A stretch of DNA of 64,000 nt from Massilia sp. Root418 (GTDB lineage Bacteria > Pseudomonadota > Gammaproteobacteria > Burkholderiales > Burkholderiaceae_D). Location: assembly GCF_001425265.1 (NCBI RefSeq), contig NZ_LMEC01000001.1:578036-642035 (forward strand), written 5' to 3'. A program made the position numbers and the translations under genes. Under the pieces are notes generated by a model. The model worked only from the letters and a program-made list of their open reading frames with translations. It had not been told where the DNA came from and made no database searches. This document shows, piece after piece, positions 57,303 to 64,000 of the stretch; within the stretch, counting starts at the first letter, position 1; every line of letters starts with the position of its first letter.

Positions 57303-59137
57303 GCCTGCGCATCCTCAGCCTGGCCATCGTGGCCGAAGTGGACGTGGTGGCGTCGCGCCAGCGCGCGCGCCAGATCGGCGCGCTGTGCGGCTTCGGCAGC
57401 CAGGACCAGACCCGCATCGCCACCGCCGTGTCGGAACTGGCGCGCAACGTCTACAGCTACGCCGGCAGCGGGCGCATTGAATTCAGCGTGGAAGGCGCCA
57501 CCGCCCCGCAGTTGCTGGTGATCCGCGTGGAAGACCAGGGGCCGGGCATCCCCGACCTGCCGCTGGTGCTGTCCGGGCGCTACCAGTCCAGGACCGGCAT
57601 GGGCATGGGCATCCTGGGCGCGCGCCGCCTGATGGACCAGTGCGACGTGAGCACCGCGCCCGGCAAGGGCACCGTGATCCTGCTCAAGAAGCTGATGCCG
57701 ACCGACGCGCCCGTGCTCACGGCAGCCGCGGTCGGCGCGCTCGGTGCCGAGCTGCACGCCCTGCCTCCCGGCGCTGCGCTGTCGGAAATGCAGCAGCAAA
57801 ACAAGGAACTGCTGGCCACCCTGGCCGAACTGAACGTGCGGCAGGAGGAACTGCTCAAGCTCACGCGCGAGCTGGAGGACACCAACCGCGGCGTGGTGGC
57901 CCTGTACGCCGAGCTGGACCAGCAAGCCGAGCACCTGCGCGGCGCCGACGAGATGAAGACGCGCTTCCTGTCCAATATGAGCCACGAATTCCGCACCCCG
58001 CTGAACTCGATCCGCGCGCTGTCCAAGCTGCTGCTGGACCGCACCGACGGCGAGCTCGGCGGCGAGCAGGAAAAGCAGGTCGGCTACATCCTGAAAAGCG
58101 CCGATGCGCTGGCCGAGCTGGTGGACGACCTGCTGGATCTGGCCAAGATCGAGGCGGGCAAGATCGATGTCCGCGCCGAGCCCTTCGACGTGGCCGACAT
58201 GTTCAGCGCCCTGCGCGGCATGCTGCGCCCGCTGCTGGTGAGCGCCAAGGTCGAGCTGGTGTTCGACATGCCGGAGCAGCCCCTGCTCATGGTCAGCGAC
58301 GAGGGCAAGGTCTCGCAAATCCTGCGCAACTTCATCTCCAACGCCTTGAAATTCACCGAGGCCGGCGAGGTGCGCGTGTCGGCCGAGCTGCTGCCGGACG
58401 GCGCCGGGGTGCGCTTCGCGGTGCAGGATACCGGCATCGGCATCGCGGCCGAGGACCAGCAACTGATCTTCGAGGAGTTCAGCCAGGTGCCCAGCCACCT
58501 GCAGCGCAGCGCCAAAGGCACCGGGCTGGGCCTGCCGCTGTGCCGCAAGCTGGCGGCGCTGCTGGGCGGCAGGGTGGGCCTGAGCAGCACGCCAGGCGAA
58601 GGCTCGACCTTCTTCGCCGCGCTGCCGCTGCGGCTGCGGCAGTCCGGCGCAGCCGGCGGCACCGGCGCCGACGGCCCGGCGCCGGCCGGCGCCCCGGCAG
58701 CAGCGCTGGCGGCAGCGGGCCAAGCCGGCGACGGCGGCATCCCGGTGCTGGTGATCGAGGATGACCGCACCGCCATGCTGCTGTACCGCAGCTTCTTCCG
58801 CAACACGCCCTACCGCGCCGTATGGGCGCGCAGCCTGTGGGAGGCGGAGCAGATCTGGGACAGCGAAGCGCCGGCCGCCGTCATCCTCGACCTGTACCTG
58901 AACGGCACCGACGCCTGGCGCTGGCTGACGCAAACCAAGAACGACGAGCGGCGCCGGCACGTGCCGGTGATCATCGCGTCCGAGGTGGCGGACCGCCAGA
59001 AGGCCTACTCGCTGGGCGCGGACGCCTATTTCGTCAAGCCGGTGCCGCGCACCGAATTGCTGGCGCAGCTCAACGCGCTCTACCTGTCCGCCTCCGGCAG
59101 CGGCATACCACTCTCCAACCTGCCCGAGGCCCCATGA
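57299..59137 (+). CDS. Hybrid histidine kinase with N-terminal RsbT-like ATPase domain
   Basis: A 612-residue cytoplasmic kinase. Residues 5-133 form an RsbT-like GHKL domain (VSELARNV, EDQGPGI, GMGMGILGARRL); 160-220 is a coiled coil; HisKA has H229 (MSHEFRTPLN); HATPase_c follows to about 445 with NALKF, DTGIGI, GTGLGLPL; a C-terminal REC domain (about 481-600) has D531 (VILDLYL). It therefore holds two different ATPase domains. No membrane segment: the stressosome may be its input. GTG start overlapping the previous stop; its own stop overlaps the next gene (ATGA). Confidence 0.9.
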   Translation: MSLRILSLAIVAEVDVVASRQRARQIGALCGFGSQDQTRIATAVSELARNVYSYAGSGRIEFSVEGATAPQLLVIRVEDQGPGIPDLPLVLSGRYQSRTGMGMGILGARRLMDQCDVSTAPGKGTVILLKKLMPTDAPVLTAAAVGALGAELHALPPGAALSEMQQQNKELLATLAELNVRQEELLKLTRELEDTNRGVVALYAELDQQAEHLRGADEMKTRFLSNMSHEFRTPLNSIRALSKLLLDRTDGELGGEQEKQVGYILKSADALAELVDDLLDLAKIEAGKIDVRAEPFDVADMFSALRGMLRPLLVSAKVELVFDMPEQPLLMVSDEGKVSQILRNFISNALKFTEAGEVRVSAELLPDGAGVRFAVQDTGIGIAAEDQQLIFEEFSQVPSHLQRSAKGTGLGLPLCRKLAALLGGRVGLSSTPGEGSTFFAALPLRLRQSGAAGGTGADGPAPAGAPAAALAAAGQAGDGGIPVLVIEDDRTAMLLYRSFFRNTPYRAVWARSLWEAEQIWDSEAPAAVILDLYLNGTDAWRWLTQTKNDERRRHVPVIIASEVADRQKAYSLGADAYFVKPVPRTELLAQLNALYLSASGSGIPLSNLPEAP

Positions 59138-60663
59138 TGGCGCACGACCTGATCCTCAATGTGGACGACACCGAAGCGGCGCGCTACGCCAAGTCGCGCA
59201 TCCTGCAGCGCGCCGGCTTCCAGGTGATCGAGGCGGCCAGCGGCGGCGAAGCCCTGGCCAAGGCCGCCAGCGAAAACCCGGCCCTGGTGCTGCTCGACAC
59301 CAAGCTGCCCGACCTGAGCGGCTTCGACGTGTGCCGCCGCCTCAAGCAAAATCCCCACACCGCCATGGTGCTGGTGCTGCAAACTTCGGCGTCCTACGTG
59401 GCCTCGCCGGACCGCGTGCGTGCGCTGGACAGCGGCGCCGACAACTACCTGATCGAGCCGATCGAACCGGAAGAGCTGGTGGCCAATGTGCGCGCCCTGC
59501 TGCGCCTGGCCAAGGCCGAGCGCGAGCTGCGCGAGGTGAACCGCCTGAAGGACGAGTTCCTGGCCATCCTGGCGCACGAGCTGCGCAACCCGCTGGGCCC
59601 GATCCGCAACGCGGTGGAACTGCTGCGCAACCTCGACCCCTATGCGCCCCAGCCGCAGGAAAGCGCGCGCCAGATGATCATCCGCCAGACCGACCACATG
59701 GTGCGCCTGGTGGACGACCTGCTGGATGTGTCGCGTATTTCCCAGGGCAAGATCGCGCTGCGGGTGGCGCCGGTGGAGCTGGGCGAGCTGCTGCGCTCGG
59801 TACTTGACACGGCAGCCGACACCGCCGCGCGGCGCCGGCACACGCTGTCGGCGCAGCTGGCGGACACCCCGCTGTGGGTGGCCGGCGACGCGGTGCGGCT
59901 GGCGCAGATCACCGGCAACCTGCTCAACAATGCGTGCAAGTTCACCCCGCTGGGCGGCGCCATCGACGTCAGCCTGGCGCGCGACGGCGGCGAGGCGCTG
60001 ATACGCATCAGCGACAACGGGATCGGCATTCCGCCCGGGCAGATCGACAGCATCTTCACGCTGTTCGCCCAGGCCGGCCACAGCGCCGACCGGGTGCAGG
60101 ACGGCCTCGGCATTGGCCTGTCCCTGGTCAAGACGCTGGTGGATCTGCACGGCGGCAGCGTGGCCGCGCGCAGCGACGGCACCGGCCATGGCAGCACCTT
60201 CGAGATCCGCCTGCCGCTGAGCGCCGCGCCCGAATGCGGCGCCGGGAGCGGCGTGCCGCCCGCCGCCCCGGCCGCCGAGCCCGGCCCTGCGGTCGCGCCG
60301 CGCCGCGTGCTGGTGGTGGACGACAGTGTCGATTCGGCCGACATGGTGGCCTCGCTGCTGGGCTACTGCGGCCACGACGTGCGCACGGCCCACACCGGAG
60401 GGGACGCGGTCCGCCTGGCGCTGGCATTCCGGCCGCAGCTGGTGTTCCTCGACATCGGCCTGCCCGACATGCCCGGCACCGAGGTGGCCAGCGCCATGCG
60501 CAAGCTGCCCGAGCTGGCCGGCATCCGCCTGGTGGCGCTGAGCGGCTACGGGCAGGAGCGCGACCGCAACGACGCACTGGCAGCCGGCTTCGACCAGCAC
60601 CTCACCAAGCCGGCCACTTTCGAAGCGCTGGAGGCGGCCGTGCGCGAACTGGACGCGCCATGA
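59134..60663 (+). CDS. REC-HK-REC hybrid histidine kinase
   Basis: A 509-residue cytoplasmic protein. N-terminal REC (D55 in LLDTKLPD; the conserved Lys position is Glu108 in LIEPIEP), HisKA with H148 (LAHELRNPLG), HATPase_c (NNACKF, DNGIGI, GLGIGLSLV), an Ala/Pro linker, and a second REC (D440 in FLDIGLPD; LTKP present). Last gene of the stressosome row. Together with the previous kinase it could relay stressosome output to a distant regulator; no output gene is adjacent. Confidence 0.9.
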   Translation: MMAHDLILNVDDTEAARYAKSRILQRAGFQVIEAASGGEALAKAASENPALVLLDTKLPDLSGFDVCRRLKQNPHTAMVLVLQTSASYVASPDRVRALDSGADNYLIEPIEPEELVANVRALLRLAKAERELREVNRLKDEFLAILAHELRNPLGPIRNAVELLRNLDPYAPQPQESARQMIIRQTDHMVRLVDDLLDVSRISQGKIALRVAPVELGELLRSVLDTAADTAARRRHTLSAQLADTPLWVAGDAVRLAQITGNLLNNACKFTPLGGAIDVSLARDGGEALIRISDNGIGIPPGQIDSIFTLFAQAGHSADRVQDGLGIGLSLVKTLVDLHGGSVAARSDGTGHGSTFEIRLPLSAAPECGAGSGVPPAAPAAEPGPAVAPRRVLVVDDSVDSADMVASLLGYCGHDVRTAHTGGDAVRLALAFRPQLVFLDIGLPDMPGTEVASAMRKLPELAGIRLVALSGYGQERDRNDALAAGFDQHLTKPATFEALEAAVRELDAP

Positions 60664-60729
60664 CCTGCGTCAATGTGACCGGCACTAAAGATTGAATATC
60701 CGCTACGGCGGCGTACGCTGAACTTTAGC

Positions 60730-60752
60730 AAGCGGGGCCGGTCTGCCCGCTT
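60730..60752 (+). other. Hairpin in the spacer after the stressosome row
   Basis: AAGCGGG (60730-60736) and CCCGCTT (60746-60752) pair perfectly; CACTT follows, so termination is only weakly supported. It lies just before the AAGGAGG ribosome site of the next gene. Confidence 0.4.
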
Positions 60753-60770
60753 CACTTAAAGGAGGCGCAC

Positions 60771-61121
60771 ATGTCGACTACATCCACATCCCTGGCTGCC
60801 CTGGCGGTCCTGCTCATGGCAGGGCCCGCCACGGCGGCGCCGCAAGACCCCACCACCAGCATCAAGCGCGACAGCGACCCGGCCCGCTCCCAGGCCGAGC
60901 CGTCCTACCAGACCCGCGAAGAACGCCTGAACGCCAAGCCGCTGGACTGGAACGCCACCAAGGGCAAGCCCAGGCGCAAGGCCCAGACGGCGGCCGAGAA
61001 GAAGTCGCTGGCCGACGCCAAGGCCGAGCATGCCGAAGGCGGCGCGCCCGATCCCAAGGCAGACGAGGAAGCGCGGCGCCTGCATCCCGATGACTGGAAA
61101 GCGCCCGGGCAACAACGCTAG
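60771..61121 (+). CDS. Small exported protein, function unknown
   Basis: A 116-residue protein with a signal peptide (about 1-22, ending ATAAP) and a very charged, disordered-looking body rich in Lys, Glu, Asp, Ala and Arg, with segments TREERLNAKPLDWNAT and EARRLHPDDWKAP. I recognise no family. It has a strong AAGGAGG ribosome site. It lies 25 bases before the serine protease gene on the same strand, so the two may be expressed together. Confidence 0.75.
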   Translation: MSTTSTSLAALAVLLMAGPATAAPQDPTTSIKRDSDPARSQAEPSYQTREERLNAKPLDWNATKGKPRRKAQTAAEKKSLADAKAEHAEGGAPDPKADEEARRLHPDDWKAPGQQR

Positions 61122-61146
61122 GCCAAACTCGACAGGGAGAACTGAC

Positions 61147-61914
61147 ATGGACAAGTACACCATCATGGCGCTGGCGGCGCTGGCCGGCGCGGCTGCGCTG
61201 GGGCGCGCCGGTCCGGCGCACGCCACGGCCGACATCTTCACGCAATACCAGGAAACCAATAACGGCAACACCCCGCGCGCGATCGGCAAGCTGTTCACCA
61301 ACGCCGGCACCTGCTCGGCCTCCGTCATCAGCGGCAACAACATCATCGTCACGGCGGCGCACTGCTGCTACAACCGCAACAGCAACGCCTGGATCGGCGG
61401 CTGGTCCTTCGCGCCCGCCTACAACAGCGGCAACGCGCCGTTCGGCGTGTTCACCTGGTCGCAGGCGCGCATACTCAACAGCTGGATCAGCAACGGCGAC
61501 GTGGCATCGGACGTGTGCCTGATCGCCTTGCAGCCGGACTCGGCCGGCAGGGGCGTGACTTTCTACACGGGCTGGCTGGGCCGTTCCTGGAACTACGGCA
61601 GCATGCTCAGCCAGCACGCGCTGGGCTACCCGGGCAACCTGGGCGGCGGCAACACGCTGCAGCTGTGCGCGTCCGAGAGCTTCAGCCCCAGCGGCAGCTG
61701 CGGCGGCAGCTCGGTGCTCAATACCGGCTGCTCCATGACTTTCGGCTCCAGCGGCGGCCCCTGGCTGCGCGACTACCGGGGCGGCAACCATGTCGACTCC
61801 GTGGTGCACGGCTACGACAGCAGCAGCTGCACCGGCACCTTCGGCCAGACCTTCAACGGCCCGCGCTTCACCAGCGGCAATATCGCCGCGCTGTGCACCG
61901 CGCAGGGTTGCTGA
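61147..61914 (+). CDS. Secreted trypsin-like serine protease (S1 family)
   Basis: A 255-residue exported protease. Signal peptide about 1-27 (ending AHATA). The catalytic triad is H72 (TAAHC), D122 (ASDVCLI) and S202 (GSSGGPW), in the standard order. Several Cys residues suggest disulphides, so it acts in the periplasm or outside. GGGAG is 7 bases before the ATG. The stop codon is the first base triplet of a 14-bp tandem repeat. Confidence 0.88.
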   Translation: MDKYTIMALAALAGAAALGRAGPAHATADIFTQYQETNNGNTPRAIGKLFTNAGTCSASVISGNNIIVTAAHCCYNRNSNAWIGGWSFAPAYNSGNAPFGVFTWSQARILNSWISNGDVASDVCLIALQPDSAGRGVTFYTGWLGRSWNYGSMLSQHALGYPGNLGGGNTLQLCASESFSPSGSCGGSSVLNTGCSMTFGSSGGPWLRDYRGGNHVDSVVHGYDSSSCTGTFGQTFNGPRFTSGNIAALCTAQGC

Positions 61915-61953
61915 AACAGGGCTGTTGAAACAAGGCGGCTGAAACAAGGCGGT
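61912..61953 (+). repeat. Three tandem 14-bp repeats starting with the protease stop codon
   Basis: Units at 61912-61925, 61926-61939 and 61940-61953, all TGAAACA followed by GGGCTGT, AGGCGGC and AGGCGGT. The last two differ at one base. The array lies between the convergent protease and N-acetyltransferase genes. Confidence 0.85.
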
Positions 61954-61958
61954 GCTGC

Positions 61959-62798
61959 TCAGCGCGCCGCCTCCTCCCACAGCGTGGCGGCAGCCGCTTC
62001 CAGCACCGGCCGCCACGCCGGCGCCACCGGCAACAGGAATACCTCCCGCAGCGCCTTTTCCAGCTCGTCCGCGTCCAGGTAGCTGCGCGCGAGGCTGCCG
62101 TCGGCGCCGCGTATGGTCAGCCGGTTCTGCAGCAGCGCATGGCGCGCCTCTGGCGTGGTGCGCGCCACGATGAGCTTGTGCCGGAAGTGCGAGTCCGGGT
62201 GGGTGGACGTGAAATAATTGGCCATCTCGTAATCGCCCACGGTCTGCAGGGCGGGCGAAATCTGGTAGACCGGCTGCCAGGCGCCGCCGATTTCCACCTC
62301 CAGCAACTGCTCGTTGCCGACGGGGACCAATCGGAAGCGCTCGTGCGGCGTGGCCTGCGGGCCCGCCAGGCCGAAGCGCAGCGGCGCGGTCAGCACGCAG
62401 CTGCCGAAACCGACGTCCGCCAGCCAGGGCGTGCCGTCTATCGTCACCCGCAGGACCATGTGCGTACGCGGGCGCAGCGCCGCCTCCGGCCCGAGCTGCC
62501 AGCGCACCTGGGCGATCAGTCCCTCCACCGTGAAACCCAGCGCCTCCAGCACGCGCTTGAACAGGCTGTTCTGCTCGAAGCAATAGCCGCCGCGGCGCGC
62601 CGCGATCAGCTTGGCATCCACCGCCTGCGGCGCCAGGTCCACCGGCTGGTGCAACAGCGCATCCATGGCCTCGAAAGGAATGGCGGCCGGGTGCAGTTGC
62701 TGCAAGGCGAGCAGCGTGCCCAGCGTCGGCGCACGCTCGCCGGTATAGCCGACGCGCGCGCAATACGCGTCCAGAAAGTGTGGCGTGGCTTGTGTCAT
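61959..62798 (-). CDS. nat: Arylamine N-acetyltransferase
   Basis: A 279-residue cytoplasmic enzyme. The Cys-His-Asp triad is seen: C73 in RRGGYCFEQN, H113 in RTHMVL and D128 in LADVGFG. It transfers an acetyl or other acyl group from CoA to arylamines, hydrazines or aminobenzoates. Start at 62796-62798 with GGAG upstream; a longer reading to 62819 has no ribosome site. Confidence 0.93.
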   Translation of the reverse strand: MTQATPHFLDAYCARVGYTGERAPTLGTLLALQQLHPAAIPFEAMDALLHQPVDLAPQAVDAKLIAARRGGYCFEQNSLFKRVLEALGFTVEGLIAQVRWQLGPEAALRPRTHMVLRVTIDGTPWLADVGFGSCVLTAPLRFGLAGPQATPHERFRLVPVGNEQLLEVEIGGAWQPVYQISPALQTVGDYEMANYFTSTHPDSHFRHKLIVARTTPEARHALLQNRLTIRGADGSLARSYLDADELEKALREVFLLPVAPAWRPVLEAAAATLWEEAAR

Positions 62799-62846
62799 CG
62801 AATCCGCTCCATGTAACATGTTGGCGGAAAGGATAACATTTTCCCG

Positions 62847-63314
62847 TCAGGCCCGGCGGCGCCTCAGGATATTCAGGAATACCTCGGGCTGGAAGCCTTC
62901 GCGCATTTGTTCACCGCGCACCACCAGGAAGGGCGTGCCCCTGGCGCTGTAGGCATGGAAGCCCTTGGCGCAGGCGCTGCTGGCGCTCATATTGCACTCG
63001 GTGTAGGCGAAGCCGCGCTGGTTCAGCCATTCCTTGGCCAGGTTGCAGTACAGGCAGCCATCGGCGGTGTACAGCGTCACCTCGCCGGGGCCCACCTGCG
63101 CGGCCAGTGCCGCCACCTGGGCCGGTGTCATGTCCTCGTCCAGCAGCCCGCGCAGCTGGCCGGCGCCGCTCAGCGCGAGGAAGGCCGCCACACCGACCGC
63201 CAGCAGTGCCACCGCCAGCCAGCCCGTCTGCCACGCGGTCCCGCATGCGCTCCGGCAGGCAGTCCGCCATGCTGCCCACCGCGCAGTCCATCGTCCAGTC
63301 AGCCCCGCAGCCAT
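62847..63314 (-). CDS. Membrane-anchored glutaredoxin-like protein
   Basis: A 155-residue protein. One membrane segment (about 31-50) after an Arg/Trp-rich N-terminus, then a glutaredoxin/thioredoxin-like fold (about 75-150) with a CxxC site (GCLYCNLAKEWL), a cis-Pro segment (RGTPFLVV) and QPEVF at the end. It is probably a thiol-disulphide enzyme facing one side of the inner membrane; orientation is not clear. It lies 9 bases after the Sel1-repeat gene. Confidence 0.8.
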   Translation of the reverse strand: MAAGLTGRWTARWAAWRTACRSACGTAWQTGWLAVALLAVGVAAFLALSGAGQLRGLLDEDMTPAQVAALAAQVGPGEVTLYTADGCLYCNLAKEWLNQRGFAYTECNMSASSACAKGFHAYSARGTPFLVVRGEQMREGFQPEVFLNILRRRRA

Positions 63315-63323
63315 GCTGGCCGC

Positions 63324-64000
63324 TTACCTGGCGCTGGTGGCGGGCAGGCGCGCGCGCCAGTGCGCCGCCGCCGCCACATCCACCGGCCGGCCCAGTTCGC
63401 CGCGCTCGGACACCGTGATCAGGCGCCGCAGCGCCGGGGCCCAGCCGCGGCCGGCGGCCAGCTCGTACAAGCGCAGCGCCTCGGCCTCGTCCTTGCGCAC
63501 ACCGCTGCCCTGTTCCAGCATTTCAGCCAGCGCGAACTGCGCCTCGACATGGCTCTGGGCGGCCGCCTTGCGGAACCACTCGGCCGCCGCAGCCACGTCG
63601 GCCGGCACGCCGCGTCCTTCGCGGTACGCCTGGCCCAGCAAGGCCTGGGCATGGGGATTGCCTTTTCCGGCCGCCTGTGCCAGCAGCGGCACGGCTTCGG
63701 CGTGGTCGCGCGGCGACTGGGAACGGAACAGCTCCGCGCCCAGCCCCAGGATCGCGTGCGCATCGCCCAGTTCCGCCCCCTGGCGCAGCATGCGCAGCGC
63801 TTCGTCGGGATTGCGGTCCACGCCCTGGCCGGTCTGGTACATCCACGCCAGGCCGACATAGGCGCGCGGCGTGCCGGCGTCGGCCGCCTTGCGCAGCCAG
63901 GCGTACGCCTGCTCGCTATCCTTGTCCACGCCGTTGCCGTTGCTGTATTGCGCCGCCAGCAGCACCATGGCCATCGCGTGCCCCTGCACGGCCGCCTTCA
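63324..64000 (-). CDS. Sel1-repeat (TPR-like) protein, truncated by window edge
   Basis: At least 225 residues are inside the window; the frame is open to the edge (KAAVQGHAMAMVLLA), so the N-terminus is missing. It has five to six Sel1 repeats of about 36 residues (for example QAYAWLRKAADAGTPRAYVGLAWMY and EWFRKAAAQSHVEAQFALAEML). Such repeats mediate protein-protein contacts, often in envelope or stress proteins. The next gene on the strand is the glutaredoxin-like one. Confidence 0.88.
   Translation of the reverse strand, partial: KAAVQGHAMAMVLLAAQYSNGNGVDKDSEQAYAWLRKAADAGTPRAYVGLAWMYQTGQGVDRNPDEALRMLRQGAELGDAHAILGLGAELFRSQSPRDHAEAVPLLAQAAGKGNPHAQALLGQAYREGRGVPADVAAAAEWFRKAAAQSHVEAQFALAEMLEQGSGVRKDEAEALRLYELAAGRGWAPALRRLITVSERGELGRPVDVAAAAHWRARLPATSAR

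Overview
The window is GC-rich and densely coded on both strands, with short spacers and many 4-base ATGA or GTGA overlaps. Gene content points to a soil or plant-associated betaproteobacterium of the Oxalobacteraceae (Massilia, Duganella or Telluria type): a PEP-CTERM protein with a post-PEP-CTERM-type partner, many c-di-GMP and hybrid-kinase proteins, TonB-dependent receptors, a beta-propeller phytase and a fused cytochrome oxidase subunit I-III. This placement rests on gene content only. I saw no tRNA, rRNA, CRISPR array, insertion sequence or phage gene, and no gene-free stretch above 300 bases.

Layout. 1-14.6 kb: start of a HAD phosphatase coupled to a rare deacetylase/caspase/EF-hand/TPR secreted protein; a diguanylate cyclase; a chemoreceptor; an alkaline-phosphatase-superfamily enzyme; a haem-oxygenase-like iron enzyme; a sensor kinase; and a coupled pair of an AraC regulator and a membrane protein with a degenerate GGDEF domain. 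14.7-25.9 kb: TonB receptor plus phytase, an ABC-F ATPase behind a structured leader with a three-codon ORF, a purine permease, an ACT-like protein, Lrp and LysR regulators, an SDR and a DUF481 outer-membrane protein. 26-31 kb: a cytochrome c oxidase cluster with four haem c sites in three proteins. 31-39.2 kb: AI-2E family permease, MsbA-like exporter, dienoyl-CoA isomerase, PEP-CTERM protein, PA-domain metalloprotease, EamA permease and an orphan TonB-like protein.

39.3-54.4 kb is the most unusual part. Two paralogous PF04392-type periplasmic binding proteins without a permease precede a 1502-residue hybrid kinase (HK, pseudo-REC, REC, HPt, REC, GGDEF, EAL). Two closely related TonB receptors then flank a coupled operon of a thiamine-diphosphate enzyme and two citrate-synthase-fold proteins whose catalytic residues are replaced. 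I infer a make, import, sense and c-di-GMP-output circuit for an unknown small molecule; this is a hypothesis.

54.5-60.7 kb is a stressosome-type module (RsbR, RsbS, RsbT, and an ATPase-PP2C like RsbX) running by overlapping genes into two hybrid kinases, one carrying its own RsbT-like domain. After it come a small secreted protein, a secreted serine protease, an arylamine N-acetyltransferase, a membrane glutaredoxin-like protein and a Sel1-repeat protein cut by the window end.
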